Source: Nemertoderma westbladi (taxonomy: Eukaryota > Xenacoelomorpha > Nemertodermatida > Nemertodermatidae). From it: a DNA stretch of 38,080 nucleotides. Shown in pieces: positions 20,061-30,466 of this stretch. Location of the stretch: assembly GCA_032718475.1 (NCBI GenBank), contig JAUCBJ010009105.1:64001-102080 (forward strand). The letters are read 5' to 3'. Under the pieces are notes generated by a model. That model saw nothing but the letters and a program-made list of their open reading frames with translations. It did no database searches and was not told where the DNA came from. The position numbers were made by a program, and so were the translations under genes. Position 1 is the stretch's first letter. Every line of letters starts with the position of its first letter.

Positions 20061-20510
20061 TGTCTGATTGTTGTCACTTCAGAGTTCAGGTCGTGCCGGT
20101 TCGAGAAGCAAATAACAAAGTAATGTTTTAAATCTGTAAATATAGATATACAGATATATAGATAGGCCTAATAACTGAATCAGTCATAGCCTTGGAATCA
20201 GTTAATGCTGTAGTCTGGTAGTAATGCTGTAATGCGGCAGCAGGGCTGTAGGCCATGGACTGATGGATGGGCGGAAGGTATTCAACCAACGGCTAGACAT
20301 GCTGACAAGGTCGGCGGAAGGTAATCAACCAACGGCGACCTACAGTACTTGCTACTGTGAAGGCGCTTGCGACCACAAGCGGTTACTCTCGCAACTGAAA
20401 TATATGAGCTATAATATATAATAATATATACATTAGAACTAAGCCGCTGGCACCTGGAAGGATATCATTCCCACTGCCCGAGTTCGCTCGACTTAGTAGT
20501 AGTAGTAGTA
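20061..20510. other. Upstream region of the zinc-finger gene
   Basis: Presumed 5' untranslated region and promoter. A direct repeat GGCGGAAGGTA(T/A)TCAACC recurs at about 20270 and 20311, 41 bases apart. (TAG)n lies at about 20490-20509. No TATA box was identified with confidence. Confidence 0.35.
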
Positions 20511-20511
20511 T

Positions 20512-20553
20512 ACACATACGCGTAGACGAATATTGTTTCCTGATTGGTCCAGA
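20512..20553 (+). repeat. 42-bp inverted repeat, left member
   Basis: CACATACGCGTAG through CTGATTGGTCCAGAT recurs as the reverse complement at about 24385-24426 with about two mismatches. The pair brackets 3.9 kb. It may be the ends of an element or two scattered copies of a repeat. Confidence 0.7.
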
Positions 20554-20889
20554 TTATTGTCAAGTCAACAGTGTATCTGTAGCTGCCGTCAGGTCGTACA
20601 CCGTGGGCCTATTATTACAGTACGGTGGTGTTTTTTTGCATTACAGCATTAGTCTGTCAGGCAGTATAATTGCTGTAGTCAGGTTAGGTAATGCTGTAAT
20701 GTCAGTGTCAGTCAGTGTCTCATTGTTGCATTAAGATTAGTAGATTAAATAGTGAATTTTATTTTCAGTGAGTGCCGTTCAGACGTTTTATTTCTTCAGC
20801 GGACTTCGGTCAGTGAGATGAGCTGTCGCGGTTGCGCAGTGTTGAGTACGATTATAGATATAACGATTGAGTACGAGTATAAATATTTT

Positions 20890-21553
20890 AATTATATTAT
20901 ATGTGGATATTTTATTATTTAGAAATTAAAATAGCCAATAAATCAATTAATCAAATCAAATCAATCAAATTAATTAAGTAAATCAAGCAATAAAACATAT
21001 TACTGTATTAGCCGCAAAGATATACAATTATAAGGAATATTATTAACAACGCACTTACAATACTAAATACTAAATATAACTGAGTAATTATTCGCCCATA
21101 ACGCAAGCCACGGAAAAATAATACTAGTGTACAGTATAAAGAATATATTACATTGTGTTACCATTATTAAGGGAAGCCCTATTGTTATTGTATACTCTCA
21201 CTGGGATACCCCAGCCGCAGCCGTCGAGTCAGACGTCCAATAGAATCAACTCACCTTAGATTTACTACAGTGCGTCTCCTTGTCTGTGTCACTAATGAAC
21301 TGCATACGCACTGCCCCATATTAAATAATTACATGTTCTGGAAGGAATATTTACGACATTGGCTGCCGCTCCCATTGACTACTAAGGGCCCTACTTTGTT
21401 CCATTATTAAATTCAATTATTAAATTAAAAATATATATTTTCTGGAATGAATATTTATGACATGGGCTAGATATAAATAACGGTAGTTAATAGCATTGTG
21501 TTTTTTCCAAGCCGCCCTAGGTGATTTACAGCCCATTCCGAAAGAGATATTGG
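20890..21553 (+). repeat. Duplicated segment, copy 1
   Basis: About 660 bases, from GGATATTTTATTATTTAG to CAGCCCATTCCGAAAGAG, recur in the same order and orientation at 22160-22381 plus 23507-23935. The identity is high, with short indels. The segment is noncoding. Shared blocks include ACGCAAGCCACGGAAAAAT and GACATTGGCTGCCGCTCCC. Confidence 0.85.
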
Positions 21554-21566
21554 CTACAGTAACACT

Positions 21567-22010
21567 GAGCTCCCGTATAAATTTGGGGAATCGGTGCTAT
21601 CGGTGTCGAGCTGGGAGAAAGACTTAGGGGTGACCTTCCAAAACGCCCTTACTTTCGGAGAACACATACCATCGCAAAGAAAGGTAACGGAGTTACAGGT
21701 CTGATTGCTCGCACCTTTAAACATCTGGATGGGAATACATTAATTAGCCTCTACAAAGCCCTTGTGAGACCGATCTTAGTGTACGCCTCTACAGGCTGGT
21801 CACCTTACCGCATTAGCGAAATTCGGCTTCTACAGTAGAATCTGTCCAACGCCGTGCGACTCGACTTTTACCGGATATTTGCAATCTACCTTACCCGGTT
21901 AGATTGAAACGGCTCGGTCTCCCGACCCTTGAATATCGCCGTTATCGCGCCGACCTCATCCAGGTGTACCGTTACCTTGCGGGTATCGACAACGCGGACA
22001 AATACAGTAA
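21567..22010 (+). pseudogene. LINE reverse transcriptase thumb fragment
   Basis: The three plus-strand frames together show WEKDLGVTFQNALTFGEHI, then LIARTFKHLDGN, LYKALVRPILVYASTGWSP, QRRATRLLPDI and RLKRLGLPTLEYRRYRADL. This region closely resembles codons of the LINE at 6609-8078, so the two belong to related families. At least three frameshifts and missing 5' and 3' parts make it a relic. It lies between the two copies of the duplicated segment. Confidence 0.75.
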
Positions 22011-22381
22011 AACAAATAAAGTAAACTAATAATTAATAATTATTAATTTAATTCGGACTTGCCGACAATAAAAGGTAGATATGATAAATAATGCTGTGCT
22101 GCATAATGTAACACATCAAATAAAAGTGCACGCACAAGGAGAAATAATTATTTTAAAGAATTATTTTATATATGGATATTTTATTATTTAGAAATTAAAA
22201 TAGCCAATAAATCAATTAGAAATTGGTTAATTAAGTAATTCAAGTAGTAAAAGATATTAGCCGTATAGATATACAATTATAAGGAATATTAACAACGCAC
22301 TTACAATACTAAATATAACTGAGTAGTTATTCGTCCATAACGCAAGCCACGGAAAAATAATACTACAGTATAAAGAATTTA

Positions 22382-23506
22382 CTGTACTGTACTTACTTAC
22401 AGGGAGACTGTTTTTCCCCGCTATGTTTTATTGTATTTATATCTGACTTGGCGTGGGCTTTCCGACAGACGGTATCTTTCCTAAAGTTCCTGTTTTACGC
22501 CGACGACCTCGTACTATACGCCCCGGACAGACAGACTATTCAAAATGGCTTGGACGTACTTCAATCATGGTGTCTCAAAAATGGAATGGACGTCAACTTA
22601 GTGAAAACTAAAATTGTAAAATTTAGAAAGGCAGGACGTTTGGCCGCTGCAGACAAATTTATATATGGCGGCAGCGACATAACAATATGTAATGAATACG
22701 ACTACCTGGGTGTTACACTACAGTCCTCGCTAAGTTTCACGAAACATATTACCTCAAAAAAGAAAAAATCGTATAGTATTACGGGCTCTCTTAACAACCT
22801 CAGGCTTTTATCTGTTGACACTGGATTAAAACTTTTCAGGATGAAAATTGCCCCTATGGCTCTCTATGCCCTTCCTGTCTTCGCCCGCTTCCTAACCCTA
22901 GCAAACCTGAAAGATCTGGACCGCATCAAATCAACTTACATTAAACGGTTGCTCGGCCTTCATATCACGGCTTCATCGACTCTAGCTTATCATCTCGTTG
23001 ATGAACAATCTTTTATCGAAGACATAATTACGAAAACACCTCTGATATTTAACAATGAAGTTATTACGCAATACAATCATTACCGCCACAACCGTGAACT
23101 CAACTTTATCCAAGAAAATTACTCAAATGGCCCTGCTTTTGCTTCTTCTACCTGGAAACTATCTAAACAGCGCAATCGTCACGTATTAACAAGATTTACA
23201 TCTCACGGTTTTCACCACAAAATTTGCCAAACAAACCGGCCTTTCCACTCACTTTCAACAGACTGTATCTGCCTCTATTGCCATGGCAACTGTTGTGATC
23301 GCTACCACGCTTTGCACTGTGCATCTGCACCGACTCTGACCGAACTAGCCTCTAAATAAAACTCGGAACCTTTACTTTGCACTACGCTCCTTTAAATTTA
23401 AATTTAATATTCTGGTGGCGGTTTGTATTATTAATTATAATAGTTTATTCATAATTATTGTGCTCTAAACTATATTACCTTGATTAAAGGTGTAGTTAAA
23501 CTATAA
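22382..23506 (+). mobile_element. 5'-truncated LINE insertion
   Basis: The insertion is flanked by TAAAGAATTTA (22371-22381 and 23507-23517), an 11-base target duplication. The uninterrupted copy of the target at about 21140 confirms the insertion point. The tail contains AATAAAG next to the right duplication. Confidence 0.75.
22448..23359 (+). CDS. LINE reverse transcriptase, palm to C-terminus
   Basis: About 303 codons with no internal stop, starting shortly before the catalytic motif LFYADDLVLYA (about 22489-22521). SWCLKNGMDVNLVKTK and YDYLGVTLQSSLSFTKH follow, both normal for the palm and thumb. A long connection leads to CICLYCHGNCCDRYHALHC near the end, a zinc-binding pattern typical of these elements. 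The fingers, the first palm motifs and the endonuclease are missing because of 5' truncation, so the protein would be inactive. No ATG is placed sensibly at the start. The family differs from the LINE at 6609. Confidence 0.82.
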   Translation: MAWAFRQTVSFLKFLFYADDLVLYAPDRQTIQNGLDVLQSWCLKNGMDVNLVKTKIVKFRKAGRLAAADKFIYGGSDITICNEYDYLGVTLQSSLSFTKHITSKKKKSYSITGSLNNLRLLSVDTGLKLFRMKIAPMALYALPVFARFLTLANLKDLDRIKSTYIKRLLGLHITASSTLAYHLVDEQSFIEDIITKTPLIFNNEVITQYNHYRHNRELNFIQENYSNGPAFASSTWKLSKQRNRHVLTRFTSHGFHHKICQTNRPFHSLSTDCICLYCHGNCCDRYHALHCASAPTLTELASK

Positions 23507-24188
23507 TAAAGAATTTATTTACTGTGTTACCATTATTAAGGGAAGCCTATTGTATTGTATACGCTCACTAGGGATACCCTAGCCGCAGCCGTCGTGTCAG
23601 ACATCCAATCGATTCAACTCACCTTAAATTTACTACAGTATATTTATCCTTGTCTGTGTCACTAATGAACTGCATACACCCCATGTTAGATAAATACATG
23701 TTCTGGAAGGACTATTTACGACATTGGCTGCCGCTCCCATTCACTAATAAAGGGCCCTTCTATTTTGTTTCCTTATTAAATTGAATTATTAAATTAAATC
23801 TATGTATTTTCTGGAATTAATATATATGACATGTGCTATACATGTATATAAATAAACGGTAGTTAATAGCATTGTAGTTCCAAGCCCTGGGTATGATTTA
23901 CTGCCCATTCCGAAAGAGGCGACTATTATACAGTATATTATATATACAGTATATATATACAGTATATTGAAAGAGAGTGGAAAAAACTAGTAACAGAAGG
24001 CAATAATTCGGTGAAGATGTTGAGTTGATGTGAGTATCCTTATACAATTACTGTATCGTTGGTATTAACATTTTTCGTGTGATCAACAAAAGGAGTTTCA
24101 ACACATAAAATACATACAGTACAGTAGTAAAAGCTTGGCTCCGGCTTAGTTTTCGCCCTCTCTGGCCTTGCGCGCTCCCTGGTCGACT

Positions 24189-24206
24189 CCCCCCCCCCCC
24201 CCCCCC
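24189..24206 (+). repeat. Poly(C) tract, 18 bases
   Basis: An uninterrupted C run in otherwise noncoding sequence. Confidence 0.9.
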
Positions 24207-24384
24207 ACACGCAACGCCACTGCCACTGGGGAATAGTATTCCAAATCGTATCTGTGATGTGTTTCCAGTTGTTTCGGCTTTCTAGCATATTAAACTGTAT
24301 GTAAGGTCCCATGGGCTCTGCTGCTCTGTGTCGAATCGAATTTAACGGAGGCCTAAGCGTTTTGCGTGACATTTCTCTCGTATC

Positions 24385-24426
24385 TCATCTGGACCAATCA
24401 GGAAACAGTATTCGACTACGCGTATG
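24385..24426 (-). repeat. 42-bp inverted repeat, right member
   Basis: Reverse complement of 20512-20553. Just to the right, CGTGGATACGTACG occurs twice near 24463 and 24481. Confidence 0.7.
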
Positions 24427-24573
24427 TGAAATCGAAATCGCTCAATGTAATGTATAGATTCGTGGATACGTACGCACATACGTGGATACGTACGGCATAC
24501 GTTGAAAAGTAAAACCCTTTTTTTAAGACCTCCTCAGCTTTTTCACCGGTGAGTATACAGGTATATGTCACAC

Positions 24574-25620
24574 GGGTCATTCCATGCTAATTCGACCAAT
24601 CGGTGTGGCAAGGGTCGGAAATTTTTGACGAAATTTTAACCACTTATCAATTCTAGTGAAAAAACGATATGGTGAAAATTTCAGCCGAGTTGGTTTAGCC
24701 GTTCTCGAAATATTGATGTTTTAAATTTGGCAAAATTCCAAAAACCAGTGAAGTACATTATTTGAAGTGGTGTCTGCAGTTGATCTGATTATCAGTTTAA
24801 TGTTAATTGTATGTGATTCAAAATAAACGATGCCTGAACTTCAATATTTTTATTACTAAATGAATAAACTATTAATCAGAAAGATGGCAGACGATTTCAA
24901 AGTTGCCTCAAAAATGCGAATTTTTGAAAAATGTCGACATTTGAGACCTCAGTACATTAGTCTGACAACTAGTTTATCTGTTATTTTAGTTTTCCTGGTT
25001 AGAGTGACTCATAATGATTCGAATCATATAACTTTAGTTGGTAAACTGATAATCAGATAGTCTGTATGACTGAATATCTGGGTGAAGAATCTGAAATATG
25101 TCAAAAAATGCAATATTGGCGGCTCTGGTGGAGAGCTCTGATTATAGCTATGTTCATGAGCTTTTTTACCTGACATCTTTGACACAAAATGAGCGCCATA
25201 TCAAAATTTGAAGAGTAAACTAGATGTTCTAGAGCGTGTATGACTCATTTTAAAATTCTAATAAATTAAAATTTTAAATGGTCCTCAAGGTGGTCTGACA
25301 ATTAGTTTTTTGATAAAAATACATTTTTTCAAACGATATCCGGGCAGAAGACTATATTTCAAAATTTAAAGCAAAAACTAACAGTCAGACCCATTATCTG
25401 ACCTACTATTGAATTATTTCGAGTAAGTATCTGATCACGTGCTGCTCGAATTATCGCTCGCTTGATATAAATCGATTTTATCCAACTATTATTATAACAT
25501 AACAGTATAACAATACATTAATTCGAAATATAAATCAAAGACAGCCAGACAAACAAAATATAATTCGTTTTTGATGTTAAGTAATAGTAGGCCAAATAAT
25601 AATTAAAATTAATTAAAAAT
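24574..25620 (+). repeat. Left long terminal inverted repeat
   Basis: It is noncoding. It is matched by the right arm except for a 127-base block (about 24650-24776) present only here. The inner edge is at AATTAAAAAT, where the two arms diverge. Confidence 0.88.
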
Positions 25621-25661
25621 GCCGCAATACTATTATAATTAAAAAATAATAACTCTGGAAC

Positions 25662-26438
25662 TTGACTCTGGAACCAAATCATTGGAGTCGAAGTGAAACA
25701 GCTAAATATTTTGGAACCACTGAGTATATGGTGAAGGAGGCAAGGAAATTGAAAGATGAGAAAGGACTGTTTGGGGTCAGAGACGACTACAAACCACGTG
25801 GAATAATCCTGACAGAGAACTCCCAGAAAAGTATTGTATCATTCTATAATCATGATGATAATGGCCGTCTATGCCCAGGGCAGAAGGATTTTGTTTCAGT
25901 AAAAACTGAAGAGGGGAGAAGCCATGTCCAGAAGCGGCTGTTGTTGGGTACTCTTAACGAGCTTTATGAAATGTGGAATCTTGAGAAGGGAATTGAAATT
26001 CCTAAAGTTTCATTTTCGGTTTTCGCTTCTCTTCGACCTAGACATTGCATTCTAGCTGGAGCGGCAGGAACTCACACTGTATGCGTCTGTGTACATCACC
26101 AGAACCCAAAGCTCAAGGTCGCCGCCCTTCATTCATCTGAAATTACATACAAGGAGGTAATGAGTCAGGGAGTGTGCTCCCTTGAAGATAGAAAGTGCAT
26201 GATAGATACAGGTACATGCAAGAATTGTCCGGGTAAAGAGAAGATTACTGAATACGTGGCTAATTTAATAGATGAGACAATGGACAAAATTACATACATG
26301 CAGTGGGGTACTGGGGGAGATCGTGCAATACTAAATAAAATAACGCAACCAGTAGAAGAATACATTGAAAGCATTGGTGATGAGATAATGAAGTTAACCT
26401 CTCACCACTATATCCACTACAACAAGCTAAATATTTAA
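25662..26438 (+). pseudogene. Transposase-like protein, N-terminal part (frameshifted)
   Basis: About 258 codons in the centre of the long-inverted-repeat element. The start WSRSETAKYFGTTEYMVKEA looks like a helix-turn-helix. GQKDFVSVK follows at about residue 75, then FASLRPRHCILAGAAGTH and VCVCVHHQNPKLK at 125-152, and later CSLEDRKCM and CKNCPG. I recall this motif order from uncharacterised animal proteins associated with mobile DNA, roughly LRP..C.LAG..GTH.VCVC..HQN. No ATG lies at the beginning, so the first exon may be elsewhere or lost. The frame ends at a TAA at 26436-26438, but the homology continues one frame over, which shows a single-base indel near 26425. Function as a DDE-type transposase is an inference. 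Confidence 0.65.
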
Positions 26439-26640
26439 AGAACCTAAAAAATGATCTTCAAGCTGATGAGATAATTGTGTTATTGGACTTTGCAGAGAAT
26501 TTCACATTCGTTGTGCAAGGCGAAATTCAATCATACCATTGGGAAAACCCCCAAGCAACGCTTCACCCCTTCGTTATATATTCCCATGAAAGATCTCCTG
26601 AAAGAATTCCCATCAAGATAATTGGGTACTCTGTGACAAA
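26427..26640 (+). pseudogene. Transposase-like protein, continuation after frameshift
   Basis: In the next frame the sequence continues with AKYLKNLKNDLQADEII, then VLLDFAENFTFVVQGEIQSYHW and ATLHPFVIYSHE. The aspartate and glutamate in LDFAEN are strongly conserved in the family as I remember it and may be part of the catalytic site. The rest of the usual protein, about 200 residues with the second conserved acidic block, was not found downstream. The gene is therefore truncated as well as frameshifted. Confidence 0.6.
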
Positions 26641-26739
26641 TGCGATGAGTCATGGTCATATACTAGTTGCTTGTCACCCGACTTCGATTATGATCTAGAC
26701 TTCATTTGTAACAAGTGTGTCTTGGCTAGTTCTAATTAA
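26602..26739 (+). pseudogene. PHD-finger-like zinc-binding tail
   Basis: In a third frame, 45 codons read WVLCDKCDESWSYTSC and then DFICNKC before a TAA at 26737-26739. W-x2-CD-x-C, then W, C, and a final C-x2-C, is the second half of a PHD finger (C4HC3), with tyrosine where histidine is usual. The first cysteine pair is not visible just upstream. The tail follows the transposase-like frames directly, so it may be their original C-terminus joined by a lost intron or another indel. Confidence 0.5.
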
Positions 26740-27558
26740 TTCCAGTAATTCCAATATATTCTGTAATAATCAATAATTCTGTAAAATAAATATACTCAGA
26801 TATCAATTGTACATTGTTAATACTTTTCATTTTAAATTAGAAATTATTAGACTGTGTTAAATTCGATGTGATATACAAGGATCAAGGAAGGACATACTGT
26901 ACTGGTACTCCTACTGAATACTCATTTTTATATAATATATTATGTAATGCTGTATGTACATTGTGGCGGCTGGTGGAGTCTTCAAGTTTCGAGTGGCATG
27001 TATTCAGAAATTATATTTTTATAATAGTTTACTTAACTACTCTTAAGCCGAACTAGTTTTATTGTTATATTTTGAAAATTTTAATTTTTTATGTATTAAT
27101 TACCGTATATCATTGGAAAATATGTACATGTTACAAAAACTATCAGTCTGTCAGTATTGTTGTGCAATAACCGACCAAAATTTATCTACCAGTACTGTTG
27201 ATCAGTTCATAAATAAAGGTCACACTAGAGAATTGTGTAGTTCATTCTGTCATTAAGGCCTTAGGCCTATACTGTTCGGATAAATTTATATGTACTGTAC
27301 TATTCGAATTTAATATTTTTTTATTGTGATACCCCACTTACTTGGCATAGTAGAGTAGGCCTCGTCATACAGGCATTCGGCTCTGGGCCAATGAGCAGCT
27401 GTGATTTTTATACTAGGGGCCTAATTAATTTCTTATACTAATCCGAACTAATAATATGTGTCTGGCTGTTGTTGTTTTATATTACGAAGTATTTTTGTCA
27501 TTATTACATCGTTTGAAAAATGTATCCGTTTACCAAACAAAACTTGTCGTATCGCATC
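26740..27558. other. Interior of the long-inverted-repeat transposon, no recognised gene
   Basis: AT-rich. Two frames of 62-64 codons near 26868 and 27062 show no recognisable motif and are probably chance. Confidence 0.4.
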
Positions 27559-28479
27559 ATTTTTAATTAACTTTAATTATTATTTGGCATACTATTACTT
27601 AATATCAAAAACGAATTATATTTAGTTTGTCTGGCTGTCTTTGATTTATATTTCAAATTAAAGTATTGTTATACTGTTATATTATAATAATAGTTGGATA
27701 AAATCGATTTATATCGAGCGAGCGAGAATTCGAGCAGCACGTGATCAGATACTTACTCCAAATAATTCAATAGTAGGTCAGATAATGGGTCTGACTGTTA
27801 GTTTTTGCTTTACATTTTGAAATATAGTCTTCTGCCCGGATATCGTTTGAAAAAATGTATTTTTATCAAAAAACTAATTGTCAGACCACCTTGAGGACCA
27901 TTTAAAATTTTAATTTATTAGAATTTTAAAATGAGTCATACACCCTCTAGAACATCTAGTTTACTCTTCAAATTTTGACATGGCGCTCATTTTGTGTCAA
28001 AGATGTCAGGTAAAAAAGCTCATGAACATAGCTATAATCAGAGCTCTCCACCAGAGCCGCCAATATTGCATTTTTTGACATTTTTCAGATTCTTCACCCA
28101 GATATTCAGTCATACAGACTATCTGATTATCAGTTTACCAACTAAAGTTATATGATTCGAATCATTATGAGTCACTCTAACCGGGAAAACTAAAATAACA
28201 GATAAACTAGTTGTCAGACTAATGTACTGAGGTCTCAAATGTCGACATTTTTCAAAAATTCGCATTTTTGAGGCAACTTTGAAATCGTCTGACAGCTTTC
28301 TGATTAATAGTTTATTCATTTAGTAATAAAAATATTGAAGTTCAGGCATCGTTTATTTAGAATCACATACAATTAACATTAAACTGATAATCAGATCAAC
28401 AATTGATAAGTGGTTAAAATTTCGTCAAAAATTTCCGACCCTTGCCACACCGATTGGTCGAATTAGCATGGAATGACCC
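27559..28479 (-). repeat. Right long terminal inverted repeat
   Basis: Reverse complement of 24574-25620 minus a 127-base block. The junction of the deletion (TATCAATT|GTTGATC) is clean and suggests a single event. Confidence 0.88.
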
Positions 28480-28483
28480 ACAC

Positions 28484-29206
28484 CTGCAAGTACACCCCGA
28501 CCCCATCAGTGAAAAAACACGACCCCATCAGACAGAACACAGCTCACAGTCTGGCAGTACAGCAGTAGACTGCAGTAACCTGGTGCCTGGTACAGCGTGC
28601 AGCAGTACAGTCAGACAGTGGTAGTATAGTAAGTAGTACCGGTAGCTTCACCAGCTACCACCTGCCAGCACTCAGGCACTGCCAGACTGCAGCAGCATCA
28701 GCGTGTATAGCCTGACAGCCGACCTGTCCACTGGTTCTGGTGTCAGGGTGTTGCGTTGCGTTGCGTTGCCGTACCGATACAGCGATAGGCCAGAGGCTGA
28801 GAGGGCTGACTCCTGACAGCCTGACTACAGCTGTACTGAAGTACCGGTATACTGGTAGGCCTATATGATTTATTGTCATTTAGTATCATTCTGCATTCGG
28901 TGTGATTTGGTTTGCAGGTTTGGTGTGATTTGGTTTGTGATATGGATGGAGTGATTTCAGGATTTGGTGTGAGCTGTGAGGTGTCAGGGTGTGACTTGCT
29001 GACTTCAGGACTTGGGTGTTTAGACGGACCCCGGTACTCTGGCAGTCTGGTACTAGGCCAATCCTGCAATCCAAATCCAGTAATCAATAATACAGGGATG
29101 AAAAAAAACCAACTGGCGGGCAGGCCTAGTTAAGGAATTTGAGCTTATCATACTGCTGCACTGTACTGCTGTTGCTGTAGGCTGGTAGGCTACGTGTACC
29201 AGGCAG
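28484..29206. other. Noncoding stretch with CAGT/CTG-rich low complexity
   Basis: Includes GCGTTGCGTTGCGTTGC near 28752-28768 and two copies of TTTGGTGTGATTTGGTTTG near 28898 and 28919. No gene is supported, although several short open frames cross it. Confidence 0.4.
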
Positions 29207-29330
29207 CCAGGTTGGAATTCGTGCTGCAAAACGCTGCAAATTCGGAGCACGGAGTGCGTCACGCGTAGACCGGTACCTGGTACGGCCAGACCCAGACGGT
29301 CGCACGGTGCCTTCTCGAAAGCAGAAAGCG
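29207..29330 (+). mobile_element. Solo left end of the hAT-like family
   Basis: CCAGGTTGGAATTC followed by GTGCTGCAAAAC matches the left end at 9285 with one substitution over about 26 bases. The matching right end was not found, so the copy is truncated or rearranged. The right boundary given is approximate. Confidence 0.5.
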
Positions 29331-30394
29331 CGGCAGCACGGCTGCACGGGCACACCTCAGACAGTCAGACACCTAGCAGCAGCAAGCTCAGAAGCTGGCA
29401 GGCAGGCAGGGCAGCCTACAGGCCTAGGCCAGTAGGCAGCTAGGTGCGGGTGCGCACACTCTGCACTCTGTGCAGTTGTGAGCCATGTGTCAGCCTTCAG
29501 CTACAACCTCCAACGTATGGCAGTATGGCAGTATGGCAAAAATGCATAATTCTAGCTGCCAAGCCAATGTCATGAATGTCATTTTAGCAAATAGGCTACA
29601 TTGACGTGATGCTGTGATAACCTGAGTGATAGGCCGTACGCCCAGCCTGGAAAATGTTTGCAAAAATTAAAACGCGTTGTGCGCGGTAAAATAATGGGTG
29701 CGCGTGCGCAGAAAGGCCAAAAACGTGCGCCGTGCGCCCACAGAGCAAGCCACATGTGCGCGCTTGCGCGCACATGGCATATGTGTACATGGCATATGTG
29801 TGTGCGCGCTCTTGCGCGCCAAAAATTTTCCTGTTTTTCTGCACATATGCTGAAAACATATGTAAGTAGGCCTACGGAAATTTTAATTGACATGTATTGT
29901 CTTGTATATATGTATTTATGTCGTCATATGCATTCGTGGCAGGTTATTTCAACTATTTCGTTTTCGATTTCCATACTTAAATATGTTTTAAGCATATGTT
30001 TAGAAAAACAGTTAATTTTTTAGTTCAAAATTTATTATTTTTTATCATAACACTATTGCTTGGCAAGGTAAATATGAGGCGCCGTTAACGCCAAAAGGTC
30101 AGCAATAATATTAAAGGTTTTAAAAAGAATATTAGAGAATTTCAAAACATATTTTCGGTATGGCCCGTACCGTAACCCACCCGCACTACTTCAGTGTTTA
30201 GCCTATGCCTGTACAGCTGTATGCTGGTATGCGATGAGTGCCTGGTGCCGTGTACAGGGGGTGAATTTCTAGGGGCAAGGCTGAAAGCTGCAAGGGATAA
30301 GAAAATTATCTGTACCGCGTACGGTACCGGACTGCCGGAAGATTGTAGCTAGTACCTAGTCTGATAGTACAGTATGCAGTAGTAGAATAGAAAC
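29331..30394. other. Noncoding stretch with GCGC-rich hairpins
   Basis: Between 29695 and 29825, GTGCGCGC-type blocks and two copies of ACATGGCATATGTGT form strong inverted repeats. Short open frames on both strands here are side effects of that composition. The part next to 30395 is the presumed promoter region of RPL37A. Confidence 0.4.
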
Positions 30395-30403
30395 TATAAA
30401 TAG
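30395..30403 (+). promoter_or_regulatory. TATA box of RPL37A
   Basis: TATAAATAG lies 72 bases before the start codon. A transcription start about 30 bases on would leave a short leader of about 40 bases. Confidence 0.5.
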
Positions 30404-30466
30404 CTGAATAGGCTTCATTAATTCTGTAATTTATAGTTAGTTACAAATTATTTATTGCAAATTACA

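Larger units (their letters stand above)
22160..23935 (+). repeat. Duplicated segment, copy 2, split by a LINE
   Basis: The left part (22160-22381) and right part (23507-23935) together match 20890-21553. The break falls after AGTATAAAGAATTTA, where the LINE at 22382-23506 has inserted. Confidence 0.85.
24574..28479. mobile_element. 3.9-kb DNA transposon with about 1-kb inverted repeats
   Basis: The outer ends are GGGTCATTCCATGC and its complement, flanked on both sides by ACAC (24570-24573 and 28480-28483), a 4-base target duplication. The arms are 24574-25620 and 27559-28479. They match throughout with few differences, except for about 127 bases (roughly 24650-24776) missing from the right arm. 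The 1.9-kb centre carries a transposase-like gene with frameshifts. A 4-base duplication with GGG ends would suit the Sola superfamily as I recall it, but I assign this only tentatively. Confidence 0.88.

Noticed and set aside
20890-23935. Direct repeats as long terminal repeats of a retrovirus-like element
   Set aside because: No primer-binding site, polypurine tract or Gag/Pol lies between them. The interior piece is non-LTR type.
24040-24372. 110-codon minus-strand frame
   Set aside because: It crosses a poly(C) tract and has no recognisable domain. It is possibly a repeat remnant but is not supported.
29579-30023. Open frames of 87-121 codons
   Set aside because: They follow GCGC-rich inverted repeats, overlap on both strands and show no recognisable motif.
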